Of a stretch of DNA of 39,236 bases, positions 8,102 to 16,126 are shown piece by piece. Below the pieces are notes generated by a model. That model was given only the letters and a program-made list of their open reading frames with translations, ran no database searches and was not told where the DNA came from. Every line of letters starts with the position of its first letter. Position 1 is the stretch's first letter. Source of the stretch: a virus; the IMG/VR virus record IMGVR_UViG_3300046507_000138, positions 1 to 39,236 of that record; one strand, 5' to 3'. The position numbers and the translations under genes are program-made.

Positions 8102-9181
8102 TCAAATACGGTTTGCAGAGATGGATTCGAACGCGTCTTCCAACGCTGCTCGCCGCCCTTTCGGTGCCACGCCGTTCGCCGCTGTGCCGGGTGTGGCCGA
8201 TCGCGTGCTTACTGCGTTCGCTTTGGCAGCTTTCGCCGCCTTATCCGCATCGATTCGACGCTGCTTTTCTGCCGCTTCGCGTTGTTGCGCTTGCGACTTC
8301 TCGAACAGCGTGTCATTGAGGCGGAGCGCCTTCGAATAGGCGCTTTCGAGATCGGATGCAATGCCCGTTTGTAGGAGGCGTTGCATTTCCGTTCGAAGTT
8401 CGTCGAGGTGGGGATGCGTTTCCCTGAACGCTTCCACCTGTGCTCGCGCTGCCGCGTCCATATCGGCCTGCTGCTGCGCTTGAATCTGGTTTGCCTGCAA
8501 TTCCGCGTTGCGGGCGCGTTGGTTCGCTGCCATCACTTGCGGATCGAGATGCTGTTGCATGTGCTGCGGCAGCGCCGCGCTCTGCTGGAGCATCTGCTGA
8601 AGGGGAATTCCAACCGAATGCGCGACGTTCACGATCGTCTGAATACGCGTCGCTTCGTCGCCCGAGCGCAAAAGCTTGAACGTGTACATCACGTCACGAA
8701 CGACGGCCTCCGGCGATCCGCCTGCGCTGCGAATCTCGGCAACGTAGGGCTCAACTTCCTTGAAGATCGGATCACGTGTCGAACGGTATTCCTCAAAGCC
8801 GCGCGCTTGTTCTTCCTCGCGCTGGTGCAGATATGCGGCAGTGTCGGGATCGAGCTTGTCCCATACGGCTCGCTTCTCGGCCTTCCATGACTTCGGCGGC
8901 TCCGGGCGCGTGACTTCTTCCGTCTGCGCCGTGGGAGCCTCGCCGACAGGCTTCTGAACGTCCGTCGTGAGCTTCTGAGCATCTGCGTTCGCTTCGATCG
9001 CTTCCTTTCGCGAGAAGCGGCCGGCTTCATCGCGGGTGCGCGATTCTTCCGATATCGGCCTATCGATATCGACATCTGCCGCCGATGTTTCCTTTTCGAC
9101 GTGCGTTTCAGTCGTTTCGATCGGCGTGTTCGCCTCAAGTGCACTGAGCGCTTCTTCCAGACCTTCTCTACGTGTCGACAT
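8102..9181 (-). CDS. Capsid scaffolding protein
   Basis: This 359-residue, highly charged helical protein has an acidic, disordered N-terminal third (ETHVEKETSAADVDIDRPIS) and long Gln/Glu/Ala-rich coiled-coil stretches in the middle (QIQAQQQADMDAAARAQ). The basic C-terminal region (QREAAEKQRRIDADKAAKA) would contact the coat protein. It directly precedes the coat gene, as scaffolds do. An intrinsic terminator lies just upstream, and no obvious promoter is seen between that terminator and the ATG. The Shine-Dalgarno is weak (GAGAAAA), which is odd for a highly made protein. Confidence 0.8.
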   Translation of the reverse strand: MSTRREGLEEALSALEANTPIETTETHVEKETSAADVDIDRPISEESRTRDEAGRFSRKEAIEANADAQKLTTDVQKPVGEAPTAQTEEVTRPEPPKSWKAEKRAVWDKLDPDTAAYLHQREEEQARGFEEYRSTRDPIFKEVEPYVAEIRSAGGSPEAVVRDVMYTFKLLRSGDEATRIQTIVNVAHSVGIPLQQMLQQSAALPQHMQQHLDPQVMAANQRARNAELQANQIQAQQQADMDAAARAQVEAFRETHPHLDELRTEMQRLLQTGIASDLESAYSKALRLNDTLFEKSQAQQREAAEKQRRIDADKAAKAAKANAVSTRSATPGTAANGVAPKGRRAALEDAFESISANRI

Positions 9182-9194
9182 GGCGTTTTCTCAA

Positions 9195-9216
9195 TAAAAA
9201 AGCCCCTTTCGGGGCT
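9195..9216 (-). terminator. Intrinsic terminator between zinc-ribbon gene and scaffold
   Basis: Read leftward, AGCCCC pairs with GGGGCT around a GAAA tetraloop, followed by a run of six T. It lies between the stop at 9242 and the scaffold start at 9181, splitting the head operon into terminase/portal and scaffold/coat parts. Confidence 0.85.
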
Positions 9217-9241
9217 CGTTTCTGCGGGTGGCTGTCTCGGC

Positions 9242-9655
9242 TTACTTGAGAGCGTTGACTTGTTCGATCAGTGTTTGCTTCCGGGCCGCGCGAGATTCCT
9301 TGCTCAGCTCCGGCTTCTGCTTCGCCTTCATGTGATGCATTTCGTTGCCGATCTCGATGCAGCCGTGCGCCTTCAGATGCTCGTTGTGGCGCGAGCGCGA
9401 GGTGATCCATGAGCCATCGATCATCGATTGGTACGGCGCCATGTCGGCGGCCACATACGGAGCGGTAACGACGCGATGCATTTGCCGATACGAGCCAATA
9501 TTCAGCACCTCATAGCCAAGTAGGCCATCCGCTGTATCAACCGGAATAAGGCATGTTTCGGATTTGCAGAACGGAGCATCATCGCGATCATCGATCTTGC
9601 GATATTCATCCTGTTCTCGATCGCAATCCGAGCATTTGTATCGATAAATCGGCAT
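9242..9655 (-). CDS. FmdB-type zinc-ribbon protein
   Basis: The 137-residue product opens with MPIYRYKCSDCDREQDEY, the start of FmdB-like zinc ribbons; Cys8, Cys11, Cys30 and Cys35 can bind one zinc. The remainder has a central domain (YRQMHRVVTAPYVAADMAPY) and a basic helical C-terminus. The start overlaps the portal stop (TAATG) and a terminator follows the gene, so it closes the portal transcript. FmdB ribbons are mostly uncharacterised. In a phage between portal and scaffold it could be an assembly factor or a transcription modulator; neither is shown. Confidence 0.7.
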   Translation of the reverse strand: MPIYRYKCSDCDREQDEYRKIDDRDDAPFCKSETCLIPVDTADGLLGYEVLNIGSYRQMHRVVTAPYVAADMAPYQSMIDGSWITSRSRHNEHLKAHGCIEIGNEMHHMKAKQKPELSKESRAARKQTLIEQVNALK

Positions 9656-11856
9656 TACTCTTCGCTCCCTTGCTTGGCCGCACTGATCTGCGCTGCATCC
9701 AGCGTCGTCTGCGCACCGATCTCCGCGACCTCGAGCTTGACCTGATTGTTCATGGCCGCGATCAGCATCTGGAATTGACGGTCGCGCTCGGCACGCTCCT
9801 GTTCGAGCATCGCTTTGAACGTCTCCGTCTGCTGCTGAGCGCGGCGATCGAGCTCGTCCCGGTGAATCTCCATGGCCGTTTCCTGAGCCGCTTGCTGGGC
9901 CTGCGCGCGCTGGGCGAAATCGTCGGATTGCTGCTTCAGATGCGCCTTCAGGATCTCAATCTGGCCGCTCTGCTGGAGCTTCGCGGCTTCGAGTTGCGTG
10001 CGGTGGCCTTCGACCTGCATGTCGATCTGCGCCTGCGCCTGCTTCTCCTGCATGCGCGCTTGCGATTCGGCCTGCACCTTCTGGATTTCGATCGGAGGTG
10101 GCTTCGGCTGCCCGGCCTGCTGCTGAATCTGCTTCTGAAGCCCTTCTAGCGTGGTGTCGAGCATGCCCTCCAGCGTCTTTCCGGCCTTGAACGCCGAGAC
10201 GCCGAACTTCATCATCTCCAGCAGAACCGGAGCCATTTCAGGCGTTTGCTGAGCCGCAGGAACGGCCTGCTGAAGGAACCCGGAGATTGCCGTGAGGAAC
10301 TCGACGCGATCCTTCTTCTGCGCGTCCTCGTCGATCTGGACGAGCGAATCGGCGTCAACCTCGATGCGGAAACTGCGCGAGACGTTGTTGCGCAGCATCT
10401 GAAGCGCTTGCGGGATCAGCATCTGATCGGTCGGCAGCAACTGCCCCGCGGAAGACATCTGCAGGATGGTTTGGTCCGTGAACTTCCCGCAGATGACCTC
10501 TGCTTTCAGGCGCAGAAGCTCGGTCGCGTAGATCGCCACGTCATCTTGCGTATTGCGAAGCCGAACGGACCCGAATCGCGCCTTGATCCCCTGAGCCGCC
10601 GCCGTCTCGGCAGCGTCGCTCTCGCCGCGCATGATGTCGCTGATGCCGGTGATCGCGTAGATCTGGCCCAAGACGTTATCGCGAGCCTGGAATGCGATGT
10701 CGAGAGCCTGAGCAATCGGAGCAAGATCCACCAGATCGATAGCACCCTTCAAACCTCCTTTCTCAGCCAGCGCAGCGAAGCTCTTGACCGGAATGAGATC
10801 GTTGTTTCCCGTCTCGGTAAAGAGCCGCTGCAGTTCCTTGAATTCCGCGTTGTAGACGCCGCGTACCTTCAGCGCCTTGATCAGCCCGTCGATGCGATCG
10901 CTGATCGTGTCGAGTTCGTTCGCCTGATCCTGATACTGGATGAAGTCGGGAACCGGGACGAGCGAATCGCTCGTGATCGTGCCGAAAAGAGGTTTCGGGC
11001 AGGGCCAGAAACCGTCGAGCCCGAGCGGGTCGTCTTTCTCGTCGAGAATCAGGCCAAGCGGCTTGCTCAGCCATATGGCTTTCTGCGTTGTCTTGTCCCA
11101 AATCTCATAGATGCAGGCTTGCTTGTAGCGCTGCTCCTGACCGGTCGCCATGCGCTGTGCGCCTTGCTCTTCGCTGTTCTTCGAGAAGGGCGACGCGTCG
11201 AGCGGAATCAGCTTGGCCTTCTCTTCGCCGAATCGCTCGCATAGCACCGGATAATCGAGATAGACGCGGCGCCATACGCACGGCACTTCTTCCCACGTGC
11301 GCGCCGGCACATGGCCGAAGTCGCGCCAGTGAACGTAATCGATCGGGGCCGTCTCGTCGTCGATCTGCTCCATCGGCTGATCGTCGCTTACCTGCGCCGC
11401 GCCTGCGCCTTCGACAACGGCTTCACCCTCGGCATAGTCCGGGCTGAGCGGCTCTTGAATGCTAGTCTTCGGCTCGTAGCGGACCCACGCCACACCGCGG
11501 CCGCCGAGGAATCGATCGAGCACGGAATTCTTCATGGCCTCCCGGAAATCCGGGTAATGCCTCACTTCGAATTCGAGCGCGCGCTCCAGCAGCAATGAAG
11601 CCACACGGCCCACAGGATCAGAGTCACGAAACCGGCGCGAAACGTCAGGTTGTGGAAGACGTGAAAACGTGGCGGGAACAAGCGTTTGGACGTTCGACCA
11701 CAGAACATTGAAGCGCGCAGCTTCGTTGCCATACGTGTAATCCTTGGCATCATCACGATAGCGCTTGACGATCTTTTGCGTGCGCTCGATCCACTTATCG
11801 AACGCCTTGTCGTAAGCGGAGATGTACCCGAGGTAACGTTCGACTTCTACGCTCAT
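9655..11856 (-). CDS. Portal protein
   Basis: This 733-residue protein has the layout of large podovirus portals: N-terminal helical region (AARFNVLWSNVQTLVPATF), crown/wing domain with an acidic insert, stem region near FWPCPKPLFGTITSDSLVPV and DIMRGESDAAETAAAQGIK, and a long Gln/Glu/Ala-rich C-terminal coiled coil (about residues 580-733) resembling the barrel of P22-type portals. It forms the dodecameric ring for DNA packaging and tail attachment. It follows the large terminase with one small gene between, the usual order. High confidence. Confidence 0.9.
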   Translation of the reverse strand: MSVEVERYLGYISAYDKAFDKWIERTQKIVKRYRDDAKDYTYGNEAARFNVLWSNVQTLVPATFSRLPQPDVSRRFRDSDPVGRVASLLLERALEFEVRHYPDFREAMKNSVLDRFLGGRGVAWVRYEPKTSIQEPLSPDYAEGEAVVEGAGAAQVSDDQPMEQIDDETAPIDYVHWRDFGHVPARTWEEVPCVWRRVYLDYPVLCERFGEEKAKLIPLDASPFSKNSEEQGAQRMATGQEQRYKQACIYEIWDKTTQKAIWLSKPLGLILDEKDDPLGLDGFWPCPKPLFGTITSDSLVPVPDFIQYQDQANELDTISDRIDGLIKALKVRGVYNAEFKELQRLFTETGNNDLIPVKSFAALAEKGGLKGAIDLVDLAPIAQALDIAFQARDNVLGQIYAITGISDIMRGESDAAETAAAQGIKARFGSVRLRNTQDDVAIYATELLRLKAEVICGKFTDQTILQMSSAGQLLPTDQMLIPQALQMLRNNVSRSFRIEVDADSLVQIDEDAQKKDRVEFLTAISGFLQQAVPAAQQTPEMAPVLLEMMKFGVSAFKAGKTLEGMLDTTLEGLQKQIQQQAGQPKPPPIEIQKVQAESQARMQEKQAQAQIDMQVEGHRTQLEAAKLQQSGQIEILKAHLKQQSDDFAQRAQAQQAAQETAMEIHRDELDRRAQQQTETFKAMLEQERAERDRQFQMLIAAMNNQVKLEVAEIGAQTTLDAAQISAAKQGSEE

Positions 11857-11862
11857 TTGGCG

Positions 11863-12135
11863 TTACCCCACGATCGCGGTAGCACTGAGCGTGCCGCCGA
11901 CGACGATGTAATGCCCCTGGCTGCACGCGAGATAGAGCGGCAGAAACTGCCCCGCGACAAGCGGAGTAGCAGCCAACAGGGGAACCGCCGTGGACGTGCC
12001 GTTGCTGTCGTAGATGGCGACCGTTCCGGACGTGCTGGCAGCAGCAACGATGCCGATCAGCGTATTGCCGGGGATCTTGTTGACCGTTGCATTCGCTGCG
12101 AACGGCACGCCGCTGCCGCTGATCATTGCCGTCAT
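11863..12135 (-). CDS. Small beta-rich protein between terminase and portal
   Basis: The start is taken at the ATG that overlaps the terminase stop (TGATG), with GGAG seven bases upstream, giving 90 residues; a longer frame to 12180 would lie inside the terminase and lacks a better signal. The sequence is Gly/Ala/Thr-rich and strand-prone (GTVAIYDSNGTSTAVPLLAA, QGHYIVVGGTLSATAIV). It resembles in composition the protein at 13905-14294, and both could be virion decorations. No named family recognised. Confidence 0.6.
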   Translation of the reverse strand: MTAMISGSGVPFAANATVNKIPGNTLIGIVAAASTSGTVAIYDSNGTSTAVPLLAATPLVAGQFLPLYLACSQGHYIVVGGTLSATAIVG

Positions 12136-13475
12136 CACATTCTCCGATGCGCAGTTACCGTGCGCGAGTGATCGATCCACGCGTCATTGAGCGTGCCGAT
12201 GGTTTCAAGGTTGTTCCAGTCCGGCTCTTGCGGCGGTGCTTCGTATTCGAGAACGCTCATCACCTGAGCGCCGTATGCGAAGCCGTCAGACGGGTGAGAA
12301 GCCCAGTTGTGTTTCGGCTCACGAGAGAAGACCTGCGTCTCTTCGTTGTAGTCGTATTCCCACGCGCGAAGTCCATCCAGCCCAGCCTCGCATGCGGTCG
12401 CGTTGAATGCGCATTTCGCGATTACTGCGCGAGCTGCGTTGATCTGATCCAGCTTCTTGCTCTGCGGAACGACATCGACCTTCCCGGCGCCAAACGCGCT
12501 CAGGAAGCGCTCGGCCGTCGTGTGCTTGCTCTGGAACGTCTTCGCGCGCGCATCATGCGGTAGCCAGATTTTCCCGAGCCGCATGCCGGTGCTTTCGAGG
12601 TTGCGCTTGATGATCTCGATCCAGTCGTCAGCGTCGTAGCCTGATTCGCCTTCGTACTTCAGCAGATGGAAGCCGCCATTGACGCGCTGCCAGTACCACC
12701 ACGTGGCCGTATCGTGAAACCCGATGTCGCTCGAAATTTCCACGCCGGCGCCGTTCGGATCGAACGCGATCTCGTCGTTGATCCGCCCTTCGCGCTCGGC
12801 CCTGTTGACCCACTTGGCCAGGATCGCGCCTTGGCTCGTCCCATAAGCCCCGTTCCAGGTGTGCTCTGCCTTGTCCTCGTCGTCGACGAAGTCATGGGCC
12901 ATTTCGCGGTAAAGAACGTCTGGAAACCAAGGGTTGTCGCGCCAATTCACCATCACGGAGATGGCGTCAGGAGACGGATTCTTGCGGAAGAACATGTCGA
13001 CCGGATCGGTCTTGAAACGCGGATTCCAACTGAACCACAGTTCCGATCCTTCCTTCCGGATCGTCGGCCGAAGGAGATCGAGCGAATGCTGGCTGAACGT
13101 CTGTGCCTCTTCGACCCATGCCACGTCATACGCTTCGAGCGACTTGACGTTTGTAGCGTTGTACGACTGCATGCCCTTGAAAACGATCAGCGAGCCATGC
13201 GGGCCGCGAATTTCAGCATCGAGCACGTCGAACATGGTCTGAACGCCAAATTTCGCGATCTTGTCGACCAGAAGCTGACGCACCGAATCTTTGATCGAGC
13301 TTTGCACTTCGCGAATACACACGACGCGCGTCTGAGACTGAATGCAACGCAGAATGGCCTGCTCTGCGAAGAAATGCGACTTGGCGCCCCCACGGCCGCC
13401 ATATGCGCCCTTGTACCGCTTGGGCGCGAGCAACGGCTTAAGCTTGCGAGGAACCTGGATCTTGAGGGTCGACAA
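12135..13475 (-). CDS. terL: Terminase large subunit
   Basis: This 446-residue packaging motor belongs to the PBSX/Terminase_3 kind. Walker A is GGRGGAKS (residues 26-33) and Walker B with catalytic Glu is DVAWVEEA (residues 117-124). The C-terminal nuclease part has an Asp in EISSDIGFHDT, LPHDARAK, and the late SDGFAYGAQ motif. It pumps DNA through the portal and cuts concatemers. The only start codon after the in-frame stop is a TTG at 13475, with GAG seven bases upstream, overlapping the small-subunit gene by 38 bases; this probably keeps translation low and coupled. Function certain, start fairly certain. Confidence 0.93.
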   Translation of the reverse strand: MSTLKIQVPRKLKPLLAPKRYKGAYGGRGGAKSHFFAEQAILRCIQSQTRVVCIREVQSSIKDSVRQLLVDKIAKFGVQTMFDVLDAEIRGPHGSLIVFKGMQSYNATNVKSLEAYDVAWVEEAQTFSQHSLDLLRPTIRKEGSELWFSWNPRFKTDPVDMFFRKNPSPDAISVMVNWRDNPWFPDVLYREMAHDFVDDEDKAEHTWNGAYGTSQGAILAKWVNRAEREGRINDEIAFDPNGAGVEISSDIGFHDTATWWYWQRVNGGFHLLKYEGESGYDADDWIEIIKRNLESTGMRLGKIWLPHDARAKTFQSKHTTAERFLSAFGAGKVDVVPQSKKLDQINAARAVIAKCAFNATACEAGLDGLRAWEYDYNEETQVFSREPKHNWASHPSDGFAYGAQVMSVLEYEAPPQEPDWNNLETIGTLNDAWIDHSRTVTAHRRM

Positions 13476-13902
13476 TTTCGAACTCGACTTTGTGGATCAC
13501 CGCTCCGCCACCCTCGCCCATGTGCTCGTTTAGCACACGATCGCCGTACTTCTTCGGATTCATGCGGGCGCAAATCCATTTCCGTGCATCGATCTGCACT
13601 CTCGCCCGTTCGACCATGTCGACTTCAACGGTCTCGACGTCGCCGTTTGCCTTCGTGGTCACCTTCTTGCCGACACGGCATTCATCAGCGATGTCGACGA
13701 TCTGCTCGGCGTAGTGATCGATTCGATCCATCTGCGCTTTTGCATACTGCTTTTGGAGCTCTTCATCGGAAGCGACCCACCGAAGCACAGTGCGCTTGGC
13801 GGGATAGTCCTTCGTCTTGCAGATGGCGCGCAGGCTCTCCCCTTCGGCCATTCGCTCGCAGATGCGGTCGAAAAGCTTCTGGTCGAAAGTCGTCGCAACC
13901 AT
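13438..13902 (-). CDS. terS: Terminase small subunit
   Basis: The 154-residue protein opens with an HTH-like DNA-binding segment (FDRICERMAEGESLRAIC, then RTVLRWVASDEELQKQYAKA), followed by a helical oligomerisation region (QMDRIDHYAEQIVDIADEC) and a motif ARKWICARMNPKKYGDR found in Sf6-type small terminases. It would form a ring that recognises the packaging site and activates the large subunit. It is followed by the large-subunit gene with a 38-base overlap. High confidence. Confidence 0.88.
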   Translation of the reverse strand: MVATTFDQKLFDRICERMAEGESLRAICKTKDYPAKRTVLRWVASDEELQKQYAKAQMDRIDHYAEQIVDIADECRVGKKVTTKANGDVETVEVDMVERARVQIDARKWICARMNPKKYGDRVLNEHMGEGGGAVIHKVEFEIVDPQDPGSSQA

Positions 13903-13904
13903 GA

Positions 13905-14294
13905 TCAGCCGCCGATGCTCGCAGCCCAGACGTTGTTGCCGATGCAGTACAGATCGGCCGTCTTGCCTGCCGGAAGGCTCACCGAGGTGTTTGCCGAGAG
14001 CGTGACGAAGTTGCCACCGGTCGGCGGATAGATCGCCAGCGCGTTCGCCCCGCCGTTCACGACGATGTAGATGTCGCCGGCCAGCGCGGTCATGCTCGGC
14101 GCGCTTTGAGCCGGGAGACGTGCGCCGGTGCTGGCTGCGACCGTGCCGAACACGACGAAATCGCTCGTGATGGCGTAGGCGTTGGCCTGCGTGGTGCCTG
14201 CTGCGGTCTGGTTCGTCAGCGGCGCTCCAGCGTTCGTGCTTTGCGCCTGCGCCGCCGGAACACCGGCGCCCATCAACTTGGCGATTGTCGTCAT
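13905..14294 (-). CDS. Small beta-rich protein before terminase
   Basis: This 129-residue protein has a strong Shine-Dalgarno (GGAGCAAGGA). It is Ala/Thr/Gly-rich with strand pattern and a C-terminal block DIYIVVNGGANALAIYPP then SVSLPAGKTADLYCIGNNVW, a beta-sandwich-like signature found in small phage proteins thought to decorate virions or fibres. It sits two bases upstream of the small terminase. Function unknown; a structural accessory is the likeliest reading. Confidence 0.65.
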   Translation of the reverse strand: MTTIAKLMGAGVPAAQAQSTNAGAPLTNQTAAGTTQANAYAITSDFVVFGTVAASTGARLPAQSAPSMTALAGDIYIVVNGGANALAIYPPTGGNFVTLSANTSVSLPAGKTADLYCIGNNVWAASIGG

Positions 14295-14304
14295 TCCTTG
14301 CTCC

Positions 14305-14610
14305 CTATGCTGCGCGCTCGGCGCTGTGTTGAACCGTTACGAATTGCTTGCCGTCCCATGTCGCGATCACCTCGTGAACGTGAACGTCGCTCAAGCGTAC
14401 CCATCCGGTGATTTCGTCGCCCTGCCCCATTCCATCGCCCCACTGGCCGAAGCGGATGAACTCGCCGGAGGGCGAAAGGCGCTCCGGGTCCATCGTCACG
14501 GAATAGGTCACTACACGCGGCACGGGATGGCCGAGGCCGGCGAACATCTTCGCGTTCTTCTCGTCCTGCTCGAACGAGACGATTGCGACATGTTTTTCGA
14601 ATGGGATCAC
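14305..14610 (-). CDS. Hypothetical protein, first gene of the late operon
   Basis: This 101-residue protein starts at a GTG with GGAG eight bases upstream. It has beta strands (HVAIVSFEQDEKN, VVTYSVTMDPERLSP, DEITGWVRLSDVHVHEVIA) and no cysteines or transmembrane segment. It directly follows the terminator at 14631-14660 and is therefore the first gene made only when that terminator is read through. Family not recognised. Confidence 0.65.
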   Translation of the reverse strand: MIPFEKHVAIVSFEQDEKNAKMFAGLGHPVPRVVTYSVTMDPERLSPSGEFIRFGQWGDGMGQGDEITGWVRLSDVHVHEVIATWDGKQFVTVQHSAERAA

Positions 14611-14630
14611 GGAAAAGGCTCCAGAAACGC

Positions 14631-14660
14631 AAAAAGCCCAGCGGGTTAGGCTGGGCTTTT
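14631..14660 (-). terminator. Bidirectional-looking terminator between early and late leftward genes
   Basis: An 8-bp stem AGCCCAGC/GCTGGGCT with a 7-base loop is flanked by five A on the left and four T on the right, so it can act in both directions; leftward it ends in a T-run. It separates the last early gene (stop at 14752) from the first late gene (start 14610), the position of lambda tR' between Q and the late genes. The bases from 14661 to 14751 hold no gene and no convincing consensus promoter. Confidence 0.8.
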
Positions 14661-14751
14661 CGTGGGATTGGGAGTGAGAGAACGGCCGCGCACTCGCAAC
14701 CCCGGCGCGCTTCTCGTTTCGTCCAGACGCGCGCTTCCCCCACGCGGCGCA

Positions 14752-15153
14752 TCATAGAGCAAATTCATGCGGTTTACAAGCTGATTTGTCAAGCAGCCCG
14801 GATGCTACCAATTTCGGGCAGAGAACCAGCTTGGCTCGCTCGTAATCCTCATCCTGGGTGTCGGCGTGTCGCGGGTTGACCCAGACCGTTGCGCCGGCTC
14901 CGAAGTTGCGCATCGCGGTGTTGATTGCGAGTCGGCAGCGCATGTCCAGTTTCTGGATCATCGGGTCGATGATTTTGCCGATGTAGGCGCGCTGGTTGGC
15001 CTCAACCTCGGCATTGAGGTCGTCGAAGTCCATCCATTGCCGACTGATGCGGAAATCGCGGCATGCCGGGTCAGCGCCGCCGTAGTCAAGGTTCGGCACG
15101 TAGCTGCGTTGCCACTCGTACCAGTCCAGCAAGAGTTCGTCGATTCTGTCCAT
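14752..15153 (-). CDS. Conserved phage protein in the position of the Q antiterminator
   Basis: The 133-residue protein starts MDRIDELLLDWYEWQRSY and contains DPACRDFRISRQWMD and MRCRLAINTAMRNFGAG, with late cysteines at CPKL and ACKPH. This family is common in Burkholderia phages without a firm name. Being the last gene of the leftward early operon, immediately before a terminator that guards the late genes, it occupies the place of lambda Q, so a late-gene antiterminator or activator is the best hypothesis. The Shine-Dalgarno is GGGGAAG. The product is real; its function is inferred from position only. Confidence 0.7.
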   Translation of the reverse strand: MDRIDELLLDWYEWQRSYVPNLDYGGADPACRDFRISRQWMDFDDLNAEVEANQRAYIGKIIDPMIQKLDMRCRLAINTAMRNFGAGATVWVNPRHADTQDEDYERAKLVLCPKLVASGLLDKSACKPHEFAL

Positions 15154-15265
15154 GCGCTTCCCCGGTGGTTTGATGTTGTGACTCTCAAGGCGGGCGGCTC
15201 GCTCAAGCCAGTGAGCGTTGACAATCGAGGTGATAAGGCCCGATTGGAGCCGCTCTGCGTGAGAG

Positions 15266-15286
15266 CCCGGAGGGTTTGCCTCCGGG
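15266..15286. other. Intergenic hairpin
   Basis: A perfect 8-bp stem CCCGGAGG/CCTCCGGG with a 5-base loop lies in the 141-base gap between two leftward genes (15154-15294). It has no T-run on either side, so it is not a classic terminator; it could be an RNA-processing or stability element. Nothing else is seen in the gap. Confidence 0.4.
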
Positions 15287-15294
15287 TGATGCCG

Positions 15295-15654
15295 TTACAG
15301 ACGAGTTCGCGCGTGAACACGATCGAGGTAATCGGCCGTCGCATGGATACGCGTTACGAGCCTGTCCATCTCGTTCAACGCAGGAGGCTCGCAACCAGCC
15401 GTTTGGCAATTGCCTTCCTGTGTTGGCGGCTCAGGATCCAACACCGTCATAAGGCGATTTTCGATCTCACGAACGAGCGAATAGAGTCTGTCCATGGCGT
15501 CATGCGCACGACAGATCTGATCGTTCAGGGAGACGCGCGAAACAGCCGCTTGACTCGCGCCCAACACACTACCGAGCGAGTAACCCTGCATCTTCAGTTG
15601 CTCCTGCGCCTTCATCTGCTCAGCGCCGCTAGACGAAATGTTTTGGTAGTTCAT
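15295..15654 (-). CDS. Hypothetical early protein
   Basis: The start is taken at the ATG with GGAG six bases upstream, overlapping the previous stop (ATGA), giving 119 residues; the longer frame would bury this signal. The protein is mostly helical (LNDQICRAHDAMDRLYSLV, then MDRLVTRIHATADYLDRVH), with two cysteines in a Pro-rich linker (GNCQTAGCEPP). No family recognised. It lies in the replication operon between nuclease and Q-like genes. Confidence 0.65.
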   Translation of the reverse strand: MNYQNISSSGAEQMKAQEQLKMQGYSLGSVLGASQAAVSRVSLNDQICRAHDAMDRLYSLVREIENRLMTVLDPEPPTQEGNCQTAGCEPPALNEMDRLVTRIHATADYLDRVHARTRL

Positions 15655-15899
15655 GCGTTCTCCAGGTGGTTTTCCTTCCATGCGAGGAAGGTTTTGCGAA
15701 TGTTTGCGTGAAAGCGCTGCTGTGCTTCTTGGTTGGTGGCGAGCTCGCGGCGCGACTCGACCTTGCAGGCGTCACGGATGAACGTAGCGGCTTCGTCTAC
15801 GCTCACGTGGTCGCGTGCTGGCACCATGAAGTAGCCGACGAAGGCGCGGAACTCGGGATCGCGCGGGAGCATGCCGGAGAGCTGGAGGATGGAGGCCAT
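15651..15899 (-). CDS. Hypothetical early protein
   Basis: An 82-residue helical protein with DPEFRAFVGYFMVPARDHV and SVDEAATFIRDACKV. The latter part looks like a small conserved phage domain of unknown function. It is coupled to the genes on both sides by one- to four-base overlaps, which supports translation. Confidence 0.65.
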   Translation of the reverse strand: MASILQLSGMLPRDPEFRAFVGYFMVPARDHVSVDEAATFIRDACKVESRRELATNQEAQQRFHANIRKTFLAWKENHLENA

Positions 15900-16126
15900 C
15901 AGCGCTTGATCCCGGTTTCGAGTTCGTGCAGCAAGGCGTGGATCGGCGCGTTGACTTGCGCGATCATCGCAGCAATGGCGAGATTCGTTTCGGCCGTGAT
16001 GCGTTCTTGCTCTAGCAATGCCTCCGCGTGGCGCTGCATTTGCTCCTGATGCTGACGCACGTTCTCGTGATAGATCGCCATTTGCTGGCGCAAGCGACGA
16101 CGGTCGCGAAGCTTTTTCGGGTTCAT
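15899..16126 (-). CDS. Small coiled-coil protein
   Basis: The 75-residue product has a very basic start (MNPKKLRDRRRLRQQMA) followed by a heptad-like helix with Gln/His/Glu (ENVRQHQEQMQRHAEALLEQ), consistent with a coiled coil that could bind nucleic acid by its basic end. It overlaps its neighbours by one and four bases. No family recognised. Confidence 0.6.
   Translation of the reverse strand: MNPKKLRDRRRLRQQMAIYHENVRQHQEQMQRHAEALLEQERITAETNLAIAAMIAQVNAPIHALLHELETGIKR

Noticed and set aside
12666-13904. 412-codon plus-strand frame opposite the terminase genes
   Set aside because: Shadow of terL/terS, which have complete Walker and nuclease motifs; no ribosome-binding site or family resemblance.
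15266-15286. Terminator at the intergenic hairpin
   Set aside because: Strong stem but no T-run in either direction.
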